A stretch of DNA of 14,883 nt from Candidatus Methanomethylophilaceae archaeon (GTDB lineage Archaea > Thermoplasmatota > Thermoplasmata > Methanomassiliicoccales > Methanomethylophilaceae): the NCBI GenBank assembly GCA_013329105.1, contig DUKW01000014.1:1-14883 (forward strand). The letters run 5' to 3'. A program made the position numbers and the translations under genes. A model generated the notes under the pieces. It made no database searches. It was given only the letters and a program-made list of their open reading frames with translations, and was not told the origin of the DNA. Of the stretch, positions 7,247 through 14,870 are shown in pieces. Positions within the stretch are counted from its first letter, which is position 1. Each line of letters begins with the position of its first letter.

Positions 7247-8235
7247 GGGTAGCCGTTCTTCCGGGCGATGGTATAGGTCCGGAGGTTATCGATGCCGCTG
7301 AGGAGGCGCTGCGTGTCTTGGCCCCTGACCTGGAGATCGTCCATGGGGAGCTTGGACTAGACTGCTACTCTCGCCTTGGAGAGTACCTACCTGACGAAAC
7401 CATGACTCTGCTCAAGGAAAGTCAGGCTGCATTATTCGGAGCCATAACCAGTCCGATAGTCGCCAATGATTACCAGTCTCCAATCCTAACTATCAGGAAG
7501 AAAATGGACCTCTACGCTAACCTACGTCCTGTGCGCAACCCAGCACCCGGAATAGGCCTAAAAGATATCGATGTTGTCATCGTGAGAGAGAATACTGAAG
7601 GTATGTATACCGGCGAGGAGACGGTATACAAGGAACATGTAGAACTCGCACGGAGGGTGAGTCGTTACGCTTGCGAGAGAATCTGTGCCTTTGCCAGAAA
7701 TACAGGAGAATCAATGGGGCGAAAGAAAGTCAGCTGTGTTCACAAGGCCAATGTCCTTCGCAAATCAGATGGTTTGTTTCGGGATGTTTTCTACACATCT
7801 ATGGCCGGCTCAACGCTTAGCGCAGAGGATGCCTTAGTGGACGCCGTGGCCGCAGGTCTGGTGACCTCTCCTCAATTTTATGATGTGATCGTCACTCTCA
7901 ACCTTTATGGGGACATCCTGTCAGATGAGGCCGCCGCTTTGGCTGGCGGCTTGGGAATAGCCCCTTCGGCCAATCTCAACGAACGTTTTGGTCTCTTCGA
8001 GCCGGTGCACGGATCAGCCCCTGACATAGCCGGTAAAGGTATTGCTAATCCTACGGCTGCGTTTCTCTCAACCGCTATGATGCTGGAATTCCTGGGCATG
8101 AAGGCCGAAGGGACCAAACTGCGCTCAGCTGTTGAGGAGGTCCTTGCTTCGGGCAACCGCACAAGGGATCTTGGGGGTTCGCTAAGTACAAAGGAATTCG
8201 GCAGACTCGTCGTGAAGCGATGCTTGACCATATAA
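7243..8235 (+). CDS. NAD-dependent isocitrate/isopropylmalate dehydrogenase family protein
   Basis: A 330-residue beta-hydroxyacid oxidative decarboxylase, family of isocitrate, 3-isopropylmalate and homoisocitrate dehydrogenases. Seen: [11 protein letters not shown] (5-15); substrate-binding arginines R85 and R95 in [15 protein letters not shown], and R115 with Tyr122 in [13 protein letters not shown]; catalytic Lys168 in [12 protein letters not shown]; metal-binding acids D199, D224 and D228 ([13 protein letters not shown]); and [18 protein letters not shown] (256-273), in which Asp261 marks NAD rather than NADP use. The specificity segment before R85 is SPILTI: it has the Ser seen in isocitrate enzymes at minus six but not the Asn two residues later, so it resembles archaeal isopropylmalate/homoisocitrate types as well. 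Start overlaps dys by four bases, with GAGGG upstream. Last gene of the three-gene operon. Substrate unresolved; no leuCD neighbours. Confidence 0.9.
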   Translation: MRVAVLPGDGIGPEVIDAAEEALRVLAPDLEIVHGELGLDCYSRLGEYLPDETMTLLKESQAALFGAITSPIVANDYQSPILTIRKKMDLYANLRPVRNPAPGIGLKDIDVVIVRENTEGMYTGEETVYKEHVELARRVSRYACERICAFARNTGESMGRKKVSCVHKANVLRKSDGLFRDVFYTSMAGSTLSAEDALVDAVAAGLVTSPQFYDVIVTLNLYGDILSDEAAALAGGLGIAPSANLNERFGLFEPVHGSAPDIAGKGIANPTAAFLSTAMMLEFLGMKAEGTKLRSAVEEVLASGNRTRDLGGSLSTKEFGRLVVKRCLTI

Positions 8236-8392
8236 TAGGACTGACCGTTGCACCCGGATACTGCTACGTTCTATAAGGCCCCTAACCCTTCCGCTACCCA
8301 GCCCGACATCCAAGGTCTTTCAAAAATCTTTGAGAGATGAGAAGATGACTGAATAAGATAAGCTGAGGTCCTATCTCTGACTATCTCTATTT

Positions 8393-8397
8393 AAAAA
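8393..8397 (-). terminator. Oligo-T terminator after the CDF transporter gene
   Basis: Five T followed by A-rich sequence on the minus strand, about 24 bp after the CDF stop codon, in the convergent gap 8236-8420. That gap otherwise holds only a short direct repeat of CTATCTCT (near 8371-8389) and no clear stop signal for the plus-strand operon. Confidence 0.4.
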
Positions 8398-8420
8398 GTC
8401 CTTCTACTGAGCTGGGCGGC

Positions 8421-9350
8421 TCACTTATCGTTTTCAATATGGTTGTGTTCACGATCAGGGTCCCGCACCACAAGCTCCTGATCACAGTTGGGCCTGTGCT
8501 CAGGTCTTAGAGTGACATGGTTTATGCCATACTCATCGCGCAGTTTGGCCTCCACACATGTCATAAGCTCATCAGCCTGAGAGACAGGCAGGTCATTACT
8601 GAGAGAGACGTGTGCCTCCAGGTGCGTTTCGTTCTCGCTCAGTTGCCACACATGTATGTGGTGCATGCCCTCTATACCGTCTATGGACTGTACCGTATTC
8701 TCTATAGCAAAAATGTCCAGATCGGGAGGGGCAAATTGCATGAATACGCGCATGGCGTCTAAAATGAGCCTACCAGCGAAATACATCAACGCAAGACTGA
8801 CTATTATGGTGATCACGCTATCGACCCAATTGAGGCCCAGAAACATAACTGCCACACCCCCTAACATAACCGTAACAGAGGTGACCATGTCCGTGACCAG
8901 ATGGAGGTAGGCAGACCTCATATTAAGGTTCTTACGAGAATCGGCATGAAGTAACATAGCACATCCACCGTTGACTATCACTGCCAGGCCGCCAAGGACC
9001 AGCATAAAAACGCCATCGATAGACTGTGGATGGGAGAGCCTCTCTATTGCCTCAAAGATTAGATAAAAAGATATGGCAAAAAGAATGAGCCCGTTTATAA
9101 GCGCTGCCATCAGCTCGGCGCGTTTATAGCCGAACGTCTTATCAGGTGTGCATTCGTGTGAGCGGAGACGTGCTGCCACCCAAGACATCATGAGTGCGGC
9201 GACATCAGATAGATTGTGCAGGGCATCCGATATCAGTGCCAGGCTGCCGGAAATAATACCGCCTATAATTTGGGCCAAGGTGATAACTACATTAAGTAAT
9301 ATACTCCATAGGAGCCGCCTACTCCTGCGGTGTGTATTTTCCTCAACCAT
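8421..9350 (-). CDS. Cation diffusion facilitator (CzcD/ZitB-type zinc exporter)
   Basis: A 309-residue inner-membrane antiporter that exports divalent metal, most likely Zn2+, in exchange for protons. Seen: six hydrophobic segments over residues about 13-200, with the transport site HxxxD in TM2 (H45, D49, in SDALHNLSD) and HxxxD in TM5 (H150, D154, in YLHLVTD). The HD-HD combination is typical of the Zn-specific ZitB/ZnT branch. The cytoplasmic C-terminal domain (about 210-295) contains IEGMHHIHVWQLSENETHLEAHV, the family's metal-sensing fold. The short His-rich stretch seen at the end (REHNHIEN) is an addition. The ATG at 9350 has GAGG eight bases upstream; BRE/TATA lies at 9403-9419. Transcribed alone. 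Confidence 0.93.
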   Translation of the reverse strand: MVEENTHRRSRRLLWSILLNVVITLAQIIGGIISGSLALISDALHNLSDVAALMMSWVAARLRSHECTPDKTFGYKRAELMAALINGLILFAISFYLIFEAIERLSHPQSIDGVFMLVLGGLAVIVNGGCAMLLHADSRKNLNMRSAYLHLVTDMVTSVTVMLGGVAVMFLGLNWVDSVITIIVSLALMYFAGRLILDAMRVFMQFAPPDLDIFAIENTVQSIDGIEGMHHIHVWQLSENETHLEAHVSLSNDLPVSQADELMTCVEAKLRDEYGINHVTLRPEHRPNCDQELVVRDPDREHNHIENDK

Positions 9351-9402
9351 CGAAACCGCCTCACATCACCATTCCCTTATGGAGAGACTCCTGTCGGGGG
9401 CT

Positions 9403-9419
9403 CTTTAATAAGTTTCCGC
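9403..9419 (-). promoter_or_regulatory. BRE/TATA promoter of the CDF transporter gene
   Basis: The minus strand reads GCGGAAACTTATTAAAG: a purine-rich BRE (CGGAAA) directly followed by a TATA-like TTATTAAAG. The predicted start is near 9381, giving a leader of about 30 nt with the Shine-Dalgarno in it. Confidence 0.55.
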
Positions 9420-9483
9420 CATCGACTTTCTGCTTACTATATGATAGAGATCTGGCATCGTTGCACCATCTGTATATTCGTGT

Positions 9484-9520
9484 CACAATCGATATACTGA
9501 ACTATTTCAGTTAAATTGTG
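9484..9520. repeat. Compound inverted repeat upstream of the CDF gene
   Basis: Two nested pairs: outer CACAAT (9484-9489) with ATTGTG (9515-9520) and inner ACTGAA (9496-9501) with TTCAGT (9506-9511), around a 4-nt centre. The spacers between inner and outer pairs are 6 and 3 nt. It lies about 75 bp upstream of the CDF TATA box. Possible operator or RNA hairpin. Confidence 0.6.
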
Positions 9521-9590
9521 TTCGGATCTGTTGATGGGACAATCACATTTGTTGCATGCAGTGAAAGTTATTCTGAGATTAAAGGCTTCG

Positions 9591-9598
9591 TTTATATA
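9591..9598. promoter_or_regulatory. TATA-like box of uncertain direction
   Basis: TTTATATA, which reads TATATAAA on the minus strand, is a strong TATA match usable in either direction. On the minus strand it would give the CDF gene a second start with a 220-nt leader; on the plus strand it would transcribe the gene-free region from about 9622. Confidence 0.35.
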
Positions 9599-9677
9599 CC
9601 TCGATTAAATCTGTTCTAAAATAGCTTCACAGATCAAGAGTGAACGCTGACGATCCCGATAAAAGAGTAGATCAGGC

Positions 9678-9683
9678 AAAAAA
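9678..9683 (-). terminator. Oligo-T run, possible terminator of the flavoprotein operon
   Basis: Six T on the minus strand, about 170 bp after the stop of the last gene. It is the first T run of this length downstream, but the distance is long. The TACCC/GGGTA hairpin at 9818-9834, closer to the stop, has no T run. Confidence 0.3.
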
Positions 9684-9853
9684 TGACATCCCCTATACAA
9701 ACTCATAGATAACAGGTCGGCAAAGTCTGTTCTGATAACATCCCATTATTGATGAGAATCCTTGGGTCTAAGCACATAATTCAAAGAGTCGGCACTAGAT
9801 TGCAGCCGTTTGTAGTACCCTCTTAAGGGGTATGTCATAACTCATCATCAATA

Positions 9854-11059
9854 CTAACCTTTGTATCTTCTACGGCCGATCATTCTCGACATTCTGACAT
9901 GTGGATTAGAAGACCCGGCCATCTTCTTGAGCTCTTGGAATGACGGCATCTCTCCATCAATAAGCTTCTCCAGGCTCTCTGGAGATATAGACTCACTCAT
10001 CACCATCCCGGCCACAAGGAAGCGCTGATGTAAATTCAATGATTCGTCCTGCCAAACAGAAAGAATGACATCTTTCAAATCACTGGCATAGTCCATCTCA
10101 TCCCCCATTCGCTCCCTCAGGACGCTGTCATACATTTCCGGTGAACGGGCGGCACATTCACCAGCTACCAATCCACAGAGATATGCAGGAACAATTCCTT
10201 CTCCTACGAATGCCAAGGTCTGTCCTGCCGCATCACCGGTATATAGTACATTCCCTCTCACAGGACCCCCCTGAAAGCCAGGGACAGGTGCATCCCCTGA
10301 TTTCACTTCGATTATGCAATCCGTATCGAAATAGTGAGATACTATCGGATTGTCCTCAACCCATTTTTCCACCCTATCCCGGATACGCCCTCGGTCACCC
10401 ACCTCGGCAAGACCTACATTGGCTCTCTTTCTTCCTTTAGGTATAATCCACCCATAACCCAGGCCTACCTCCTCCTCAATAAATATCTGCATACATCGAG
10501 GAAGAGGACGTTTGGAGATCATCTCGAACTCTCCCCCGTGGGCCACCATGTCCGGGGAACTCCAGCATACACCTGTCATCTTGGCCACCGTGGAATGGAC
10601 ACCGTCTGCAGCAATGAGTGTTTTTGGGTGAACAGTGACGTCTCTGCCACGCATGCGGAGGGTGGCCGATTCCACAATATCACCATTTATGTCTAGATCG
10701 ATAAGGGTTGTATCAGCTTGAACAGACGCCCCTTCAGTGGCTGCACGGGCAGCGAGGAGTTTATCAAGAATCTTTCGCTCCACCGATACGCTGGCCCACT
10801 GTTCAGCATAATTGCGTATCGATATCGATCTGTCTATCACAAAACGGGTGTGATCCTGATGGGAACATATAGCCTGACGGGGCAGTTTCAGTCCTGAGCT
10901 GCGTAACAGGCCCTTCCCTATCACCTCTCCACACTGGACCGGTACACCGATCTCCTTCTTTCGGTCTATAGCCAAAACTTTTGCTCCGGCAGCAGCGGCA
11001 GCTTGAGCGGCTCCACAACCAGCAGGACCCAATCCAACAACCAGAACGTCACAGTCCAT
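9854..11059 (-). CDS. Geranylgeranyl reductase family flavoprotein (digeranylgeranylglycerophospholipid reductase-like)
   Basis: A 401-residue FAD enzyme that probably hydrogenates the geranylgeranyl chains of archaeal membrane lipids. Seen, numbered from the ATG at 11059: dinucleotide motif VGLGPAG near 8-14, an Asp-Arg acidic turn near 32, PVQCGE with the conserved Cys43, the AADGVHS block near 151-156, YGWIIPKG at 202-209, and the second FAD motif YTGDAAG at 273-279 followed by FVGEGIVPAYLCG. All key motifs of the archaeal GGR family are intact and the length is typical. A GTG at 11068 would add three residues, but the ATG has GGTGG eight bases upstream and leaves a normal 2-nt gap after the preceding gene. 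Third gene of its operon. Confidence 0.88.
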   Translation of the reverse strand: MDCDVLVVGLGPAGCGAAQAAAAAGAKVLAIDRKKEIGVPVQCGEVIGKGLLRSSGLKLPRQAICSHQDHTRFVIDRSISIRNYAEQWASVSVERKILDKLLAARAATEGASVQADTTLIDLDINGDIVESATLRMRGRDVTVHPKTLIAADGVHSTVAKMTGVCWSSPDMVAHGGEFEMISKRPLPRCMQIFIEEEVGLGYGWIIPKGRKRANVGLAEVGDRGRIRDRVEKWVEDNPIVSHYFDTDCIIEVKSGDAPVPGFQGGPVRGNVLYTGDAAGQTLAFVGEGIVPAYLCGLVAGECAARSPEMYDSVLRERMGDEMDYASDLKDVILSVWQDESLNLHQRFLVAGMVMSESISPESLEKLIDGEMPSFQELKKMAGSSNPHVRMSRMIGRRRYKG

Positions 11060-11061
11060 TC

Positions 11062-12108
11062 TTACCACCCATATCGAAAGGATTTCATATATGCTTTGGC
11101 AACGGTCACATGCTTCTCATTCCCTAAAAGGGCACGAAAGATTGCCGCAGGCCGATAACCATGACGGAAGGGAGTCATAAACTCTATCATATCTTTATCC
11201 CTCCATCTACAACTTACTTCATAAGCTTTCATAAAGATAGGGTCAGAAAAACCCGAGGAGTCCCACCATCGCTGATATACACCAAGATCTCCCTTGGCCA
11301 CAGCTTCAGCAGCCTTTACTGCAGACAACATAGCAACACGAATCCCTCCGAATGAGACAGGGTTGACCATCGCCGCTGCATCACCTAACAGGCAGGCACC
11401 TGGGACGACGATGCTTTCCACACCCCCTATAGGGATATGCCTCCCTCCCTTGGCCAGAGTTCTTTCTGGAACCTCATCGCAACCGTGCGGGAATCCCACA
11501 TTAGAGAAGTCTCCGCAGGGGAACCTCCATCGGTAACCGCCTCCGTATCTTTCACCGTAAACGAACTCTATAACCCCACTATCAGAGACCTCATCGACAA
11601 TAAATTGACTAACCGGAATAGTCACAGGAGCTGAGCTGCCAAAGAGTGACCTTCTTACCGTGGAGAAGGCACCGTCTGCGCCTATTACCACATCACAGAC
11701 TATCTCTTCTATATCGGTGCTCAATACCATACGTTCGCCATCGCGGCGGACTGAACGCAACGTCCTTTTCTCGAACGACACTTCTTCACATTCATCCTGA
11801 AGGTCGTGGAGGAATGTTGGCCTATCAAGGATATATCCTTTAGCACGTTCCTCGATCACGATGTCTCCCGGCCATATCTCTCGAACTTTTTCTATCCTAT
11901 TACACACGCAACGCGGTGAGAATGGGAGCTCTTTGAACGCCTGCTTACTTACCGCTTCTCCACATATACTATGATAACGATCAAAGCGCTTGTCATCTAA
12001 TCGGTCTATGCATACAATCCTGACATCAGGATCGATACGTTGCATCGCCCAACAGAACACCGTACCAGAGATGCCAGCGCCTACTACGGCTACATCGACG
12101 TCTTTCAT
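11062..12108 (-). CDS. Second geranylgeranyl reductase family FAD-dependent oxidoreductase
   Basis: A 348-residue flavoprotein of the same superfamily as its downstream neighbour but clearly divergent and shorter. Seen, numbered from the ATG at 12108: VGAGISG near 9-15, CIDR near 33-36, ICGE at 48-51 (conserved Cys retained), IGADGAFSTVR at 142-152, YRWRFPCG at 192-199 in the place of the YGWIFPKG block, and LGDAAAMVNPVSFGG at 241-255. The start at 12108 is preferred over an in-frame codon 13 residues upstream, because the ATG shares a base with the stop of the membrane-protein gene (TAATG), has GGTGGGA upstream and begins directly before the FAD motif. Likely reduces an isoprenoid double bond, on a lipid, quinone or polyprenol; substrate unknown. 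Confidence 0.82.
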   Translation of the reverse strand: MKDVDVAVVGAGISGTVFCWAMQRIDPDVRIVCIDRLDDKRFDRYHSICGEAVSKQAFKELPFSPRCVCNRIEKVREIWPGDIVIEERAKGYILDRPTFLHDLQDECEEVSFEKRTLRSVRRDGERMVLSTDIEEIVCDVVIGADGAFSTVRRSLFGSSAPVTIPVSQFIVDEVSDSGVIEFVYGERYGGGYRWRFPCGDFSNVGFPHGCDEVPERTLAKGGRHIPIGGVESIVVPGACLLGDAAAMVNPVSFGGIRVAMLSAVKAAEAVAKGDLGVYQRWWDSSGFSDPIFMKAYEVSCRWRDKDMIEFMTPFRHGYRPAAIFRALLGNEKHVTVAKAYMKSFRYGW

Positions 12109-12770
12109 TATCCCACCCTGCTTCCTACACTGATCTGTGAAACACAATCTACTAGCGCATAACCGAAATCAAAACTGAGCATCATAAATAAATATGCAAA
12201 TGAGGGGAAGGTCCCTACTACACATAAAAAAAAGATCGCTATCTTAAGGAATGGACGTTGTTGGAAGATACGGTCGCGAAGGGTTTCTAGCCTGTCCACA
12301 CCTTCTATATCGTTGACCAGCTCGTCCACGTACGTTGCCCCAATCACAAGCACCATGGCATAAATACTGAAGGAAAGTTTACCGCTCAGAAGGCCCAGAA
12401 TCACCATTCCGATAGCTATGAGGAAACCAATAATGAAACCACGATTATCATATTTCTTCGCAAAGAGCAGGCCTAACAACATGCCGATGCCTATGGCCGC
12501 AGTGGGAGGATCGTTTATCATCATATATCCAAACCACAAACCGCTGGGGAATGCCAACACTAATGCTTTTCTTCGGTCGAAACAACCGACATCATAGGCC
12601 TGATCGCCATACTTTATCAGCATTCCAAGGGCAAAGTAAGAAAACGGTAGTAGGAGTTGAAATAGAGAATCCATATCGTCGATAATAAGAAAGAGATACG
12701 ATGCGATCAAACACGATATAGAAAGCAGGGCGAAGGTGGCGGTCCTGACTTTAAGGTCGGTTCTTTCCAT
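12108..12770 (-). CDS. Polytopic membrane protein of unknown function, first gene of the flavoprotein operon
   Basis: I do not recognise the family. The 220-residue product (from the ATG at 12770) has seven or eight hydrophobic segments, roughly at residues 11-30, 36-52, 69-85, 90-104, 110-129, 133-148 and 174-207. A hydrophilic loop at about 149-172 contains YVDELVNDIEGVDRLETLRDRIFQQRP, rich in acidic residues and arginine; an acidic pair in such a loop might bind a metal-phosphate group, but that is speculation. No signal peptide is seen. A GTG 24 bases upstream is possible, but the ATG has GAGGAG at a good distance. Its stop overlaps the next start in TAATG, so it is co-translated with the two flavoproteins, which points to isoprenoid or lipid metabolism. 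Confidence is in the gene, not in the function. Confidence 0.8.
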   Translation of the reverse strand: MERTDLKVRTATFALLSISCLIASYLFLIIDDMDSLFQLLLPFSYFALGMLIKYGDQAYDVGCFDRRKALVLAFPSGLWFGYMMINDPPTAAIGIGMLLGLLFAKKYDNRGFIIGFLIAIGMVILGLLSGKLSFSIYAMVLVIGATYVDELVNDIEGVDRLETLRDRIFQQRPFLKIAIFFLCVVGTFPSFAYLFMMLSFDFGYALVDCVSQISVGSRVG

Positions 12771-12878
12771 TCTATTCTCCTCTTCTCCGTTCACCGTTCA
12801 ATTACTTGAGGGCGCCCGGCATATTTTATCATGCGCATCCATCCGTGTTTATTCTATATTACAAAGCAATTACCACAT
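12771..12878. promoter_or_regulatory. Divergent promoter region between the flavoprotein operon and the aldehyde dehydrogenase
   Basis: An AT-rich segment ATATTTTATC (12821-12830) sits next to a GC palindrome, GGCGCC, at 12811-12816. On the minus strand it could serve as a TATA box for the operon (start near 12799, leader about 29 nt). On the plus strand TTTATTCTATATTA (12848-12861) would start transcription near 12880, right at the GTG start of the dehydrogenase. Confidence 0.4.
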
Positions 12879-14447
12879 GTGAACGAAAAAAACACATTGA
12901 TCTCCTACAACCCAATAACGGATGAGATAGTAGGAGAAGTGCCAATAAGCAGAGCTGATGAAATACCGATACTGATAAGGAATGCCAAACGGTCACAGAA
13001 AAAATGGGGCGCTATGGAGCGCAAACAACAACTCATCACGCTTTCAAAACTACTTTCGATTTGTGTATCCCGTACAGACGAAATATGTGAGACCATCTGC
13101 CGCGAAACGGGCAAACCCTTCAGTGAGGCTCTCAACACTGAGATACTGGCATCACTTACTACAATAGATTGGTGCATCGACTGGCTACGCAGACAGCCTA
13201 ACACCATGGAAATACATCAGGGAAAATTGCAGATGATGATACGTTATCTGGGAAGGAGTTCGTATATTAGATACCGTCCTCTGGGGGTGGTCGCCATAAT
13301 CTCCCCTTTCAATTTTCCTCTGGCTATACCGTTCACGCAGGCGGTGATGTCCGTAACGGCAGGGAACGCTGTGATACTGAAACCCTCCTCCAAGACCCCC
13401 ATCAGCGGTCACCTAATAGAGAGTCTGTTCTTGGAAGCGGGGTTCCCTCCTAACCTGGTTAAGGTTATCTCCGGACCTGAAATAGGTGAAGCCCTGACCC
13501 TTTCTGATGTAGACAGGATAATATTCACCGGCAGTAGCGAGACGGGCCGAAAAGTAATGGCATCAGCCTCCCAGCGTCTCACTCCTGTCACCTTAGAGTT
13601 AGGAGGGAAGGACGCTATGATAGTGACTGAGGATGCGGATTTAAAAAGAGCTGCATCGGGAGCTGTATGGGGTGCGTTCGTCAACTCAGGACAAGTCTGT
13701 GCGGCCGTCAAAAGGTTGATCGTTCATAAGGATATCTATTCTTACTTTCTCGATCTTGTACTCTTTGAAACTGAGAAACTGAAACAGGGTAACAGTTTGT
13801 TAGACCCAGATGTTAGCATAGGGGCGATGATAGACAAAGAAGCGGTTCAGAAGATGGAGGAACAAGTAGGAAAGGCCGTCCATGAAGGTGGCAGGGTCCT
13901 CATAGGGGGTTCTGCACCGAAGATTCCGGGCTCCTTTTTTCAGCCGACCATAATAAGCGAGCTGCCCCCCAAAGCCACTATGTGGAAAACAGAGACCTTT
14001 GGTCCGATTCTATTGGTGACCTCCTACGAAGACGACGATGAGGCTGTCAGACTGGCAAACGACTCGGATTTTGCTTTGACAGCATCTGTCTGGACTAGAA
14101 ACTTAGAGAGAGGAAAAAGGATGGCTTCCTCCATACGCGCGGGAACAGTGATGATTAATAATGTCCTTTATACATATGGTCTTCCTGCCACGCCATGGGG
14201 CGGCAGTGGGGAGAGCGGTTTTGGTAGGACCCACGGGCAATGGGGAATGATGGAGCTGATGGAGCCTCACCACATACATGTCGACAAGGGCAACTTTCCA
14301 CATGATATATGGTGGTTCCCTTACAGCAGCGAGGGTCTAGAACTTAACCGCGATATGATTAATGGTCTATTCGCCCACAAGGGGGTCAGTCGCCTTTCTT
14401 CCCTGCTGAATGTACGTAAAGGATTCAAAGATCAGACTCGAAGATGA
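12879..14447 (+). CDS. NAD(P)-dependent aldehyde dehydrogenase
   Basis: An aldehyde dehydrogenase superfamily enzyme of 522 residues from the GTG at 12879 (538 if from the ATG at 12831; numbers below use the longer form). Seen: IISPFNFPL with Asn161, LKPSSKTP with Lys184, FTGSSETGR (232-240) at the cofactor site, ELGGKD with general base Glu256, NSGQVCAAVKR with catalytic Cys290, and TFGPILLV (389-396). A C-terminal tail beyond the usual end (about 484-538) starts with a WWFPYS motif, a pattern known in some succinate-semialdehyde-type ALDHs. The GTG start gives the normal distance to the SYNP strand and fits a leaderless mRNA; the 16 extra residues look non-homologous. Substrate unknown. Its 3' end overlaps the convergent acyltransferase-like gene by 16 bases. 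Confidence 0.9.
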   Translation: MNEKNTLISYNPITDEIVGEVPISRADEIPILIRNAKRSQKKWGAMERKQQLITLSKLLSICVSRTDEICETICRETGKPFSEALNTEILASLTTIDWCIDWLRRQPNTMEIHQGKLQMMIRYLGRSSYIRYRPLGVVAIISPFNFPLAIPFTQAVMSVTAGNAVILKPSSKTPISGHLIESLFLEAGFPPNLVKVISGPEIGEALTLSDVDRIIFTGSSETGRKVMASASQRLTPVTLELGGKDAMIVTEDADLKRAASGAVWGAFVNSGQVCAAVKRLIVHKDIYSYFLDLVLFETEKLKQGNSLLDPDVSIGAMIDKEAVQKMEEQVGKAVHEGGRVLIGGSAPKIPGSFFQPTIISELPPKATMWKTETFGPILLVTSYEDDDEAVRLANDSDFALTASVWTRNLERGKRMASSIRAGTVMINNVLYTYGLPATPWGGSGESGFGRTHGQWGMMELMEPHHIHVDKGNFPHDIWWFPYSSEGLELNRDMINGLFAHKGVSRLSSLLNVRKGFKDQTRR

Positions 14448-14870
14448 TCTATCATCCTAGAAAGTAACTCATCCGCTCTGGCAGCCGGGAGACCATCATA
14501 ATGCCCCATTGTAAGATATAAGACACCTAAATAGCTAGAGGATACCACACCTAATGTAGGAGGTCGTATGCCCGGATAGGCGACATATGCTGTCTTAGGG
14601 GTCAGCCTCCCTAAATTGGTCCAAGACAGCTCTCCAACATTGGATAAAAAATAAAGGGCAGTTCCGCTCTCACTGCTTTCATACATTTCCGAGACCAGCC
14701 GATCCATCTCCTCCACAGAGTGGATGTTTGCATATGTTGCAAGATCGTCCTTTCCTAATCGGTCCTCTTTACGTAACTCCTCTATGCTTCTATGTACGAT
14801 GGCTATGGTTTCGGCCATACCCATACCAGAAATGTCACCGAGATTGATTGCAAAGTTTGAAGAGAGGCTC
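14432..14870 (-). CDS. Condensation/alcohol-acetyltransferase-like protein, C-terminal part (cut by contig end)
   Basis: A C-terminal fragment of about 146 residues; the frame stays open through the right end, so an internal Met at 14824 is not a true start. Seen: NFAINLGDISGMGMAE near the start, YFLSNVGELSW in the middle, and LGVVSSSYLGVLYLTMGHYDGLPAARADELLSRMIDHL at the end. The SNxG and late hydrophobic-strand pattern resembles the C-terminal subdomain of condensation-domain, alcohol-acetyltransferase and PapA-type acyltransferases; the catalytic HHxxxD motif would be in the missing N-terminal half. The four codons that lie in the last 13 bases are adapter, not genome. Assignment to the superfamily is moderate; acyl donor and acceptor are unknown. 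Confidence 0.5.

Larger units (their letters stand above)
9421..9853. other. Intergenic stretch of over 400 bp without a recognisable gene
   Basis: Between the CDF promoter and the end of the flavoprotein operon. No frame of coding quality is seen on either strand. It holds the compound inverted repeat at 9484-9520, a self-complementary TATA box at 9591-9598, a T6 run on the minus strand at 9678-9683 and a weak hairpin at about 9818-9834. A small untranslated RNA is possible but I could not identify any known RNA family. Confidence 0.55.

Noticed and set aside
8371..8389. Direct repeat CTATCTCT in the convergent gap
   Set aside because: Two copies of an eight-base low-complexity pyrimidine motif; no array and no sign of a mobile element.
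9720..9760. CTGA and TGATGA elements suggesting a box C/D guide RNA
   Set aside because: Only one C-like and one D-like element in the wrong order and spacing; no second pair to complete a C/D RNA.
10334..10696. A 120-codon plus-strand frame inside the geranylgeranyl reductase gene
   Set aside because: Antisense shadow with no recognisable protein pattern and no RBS or promoter.
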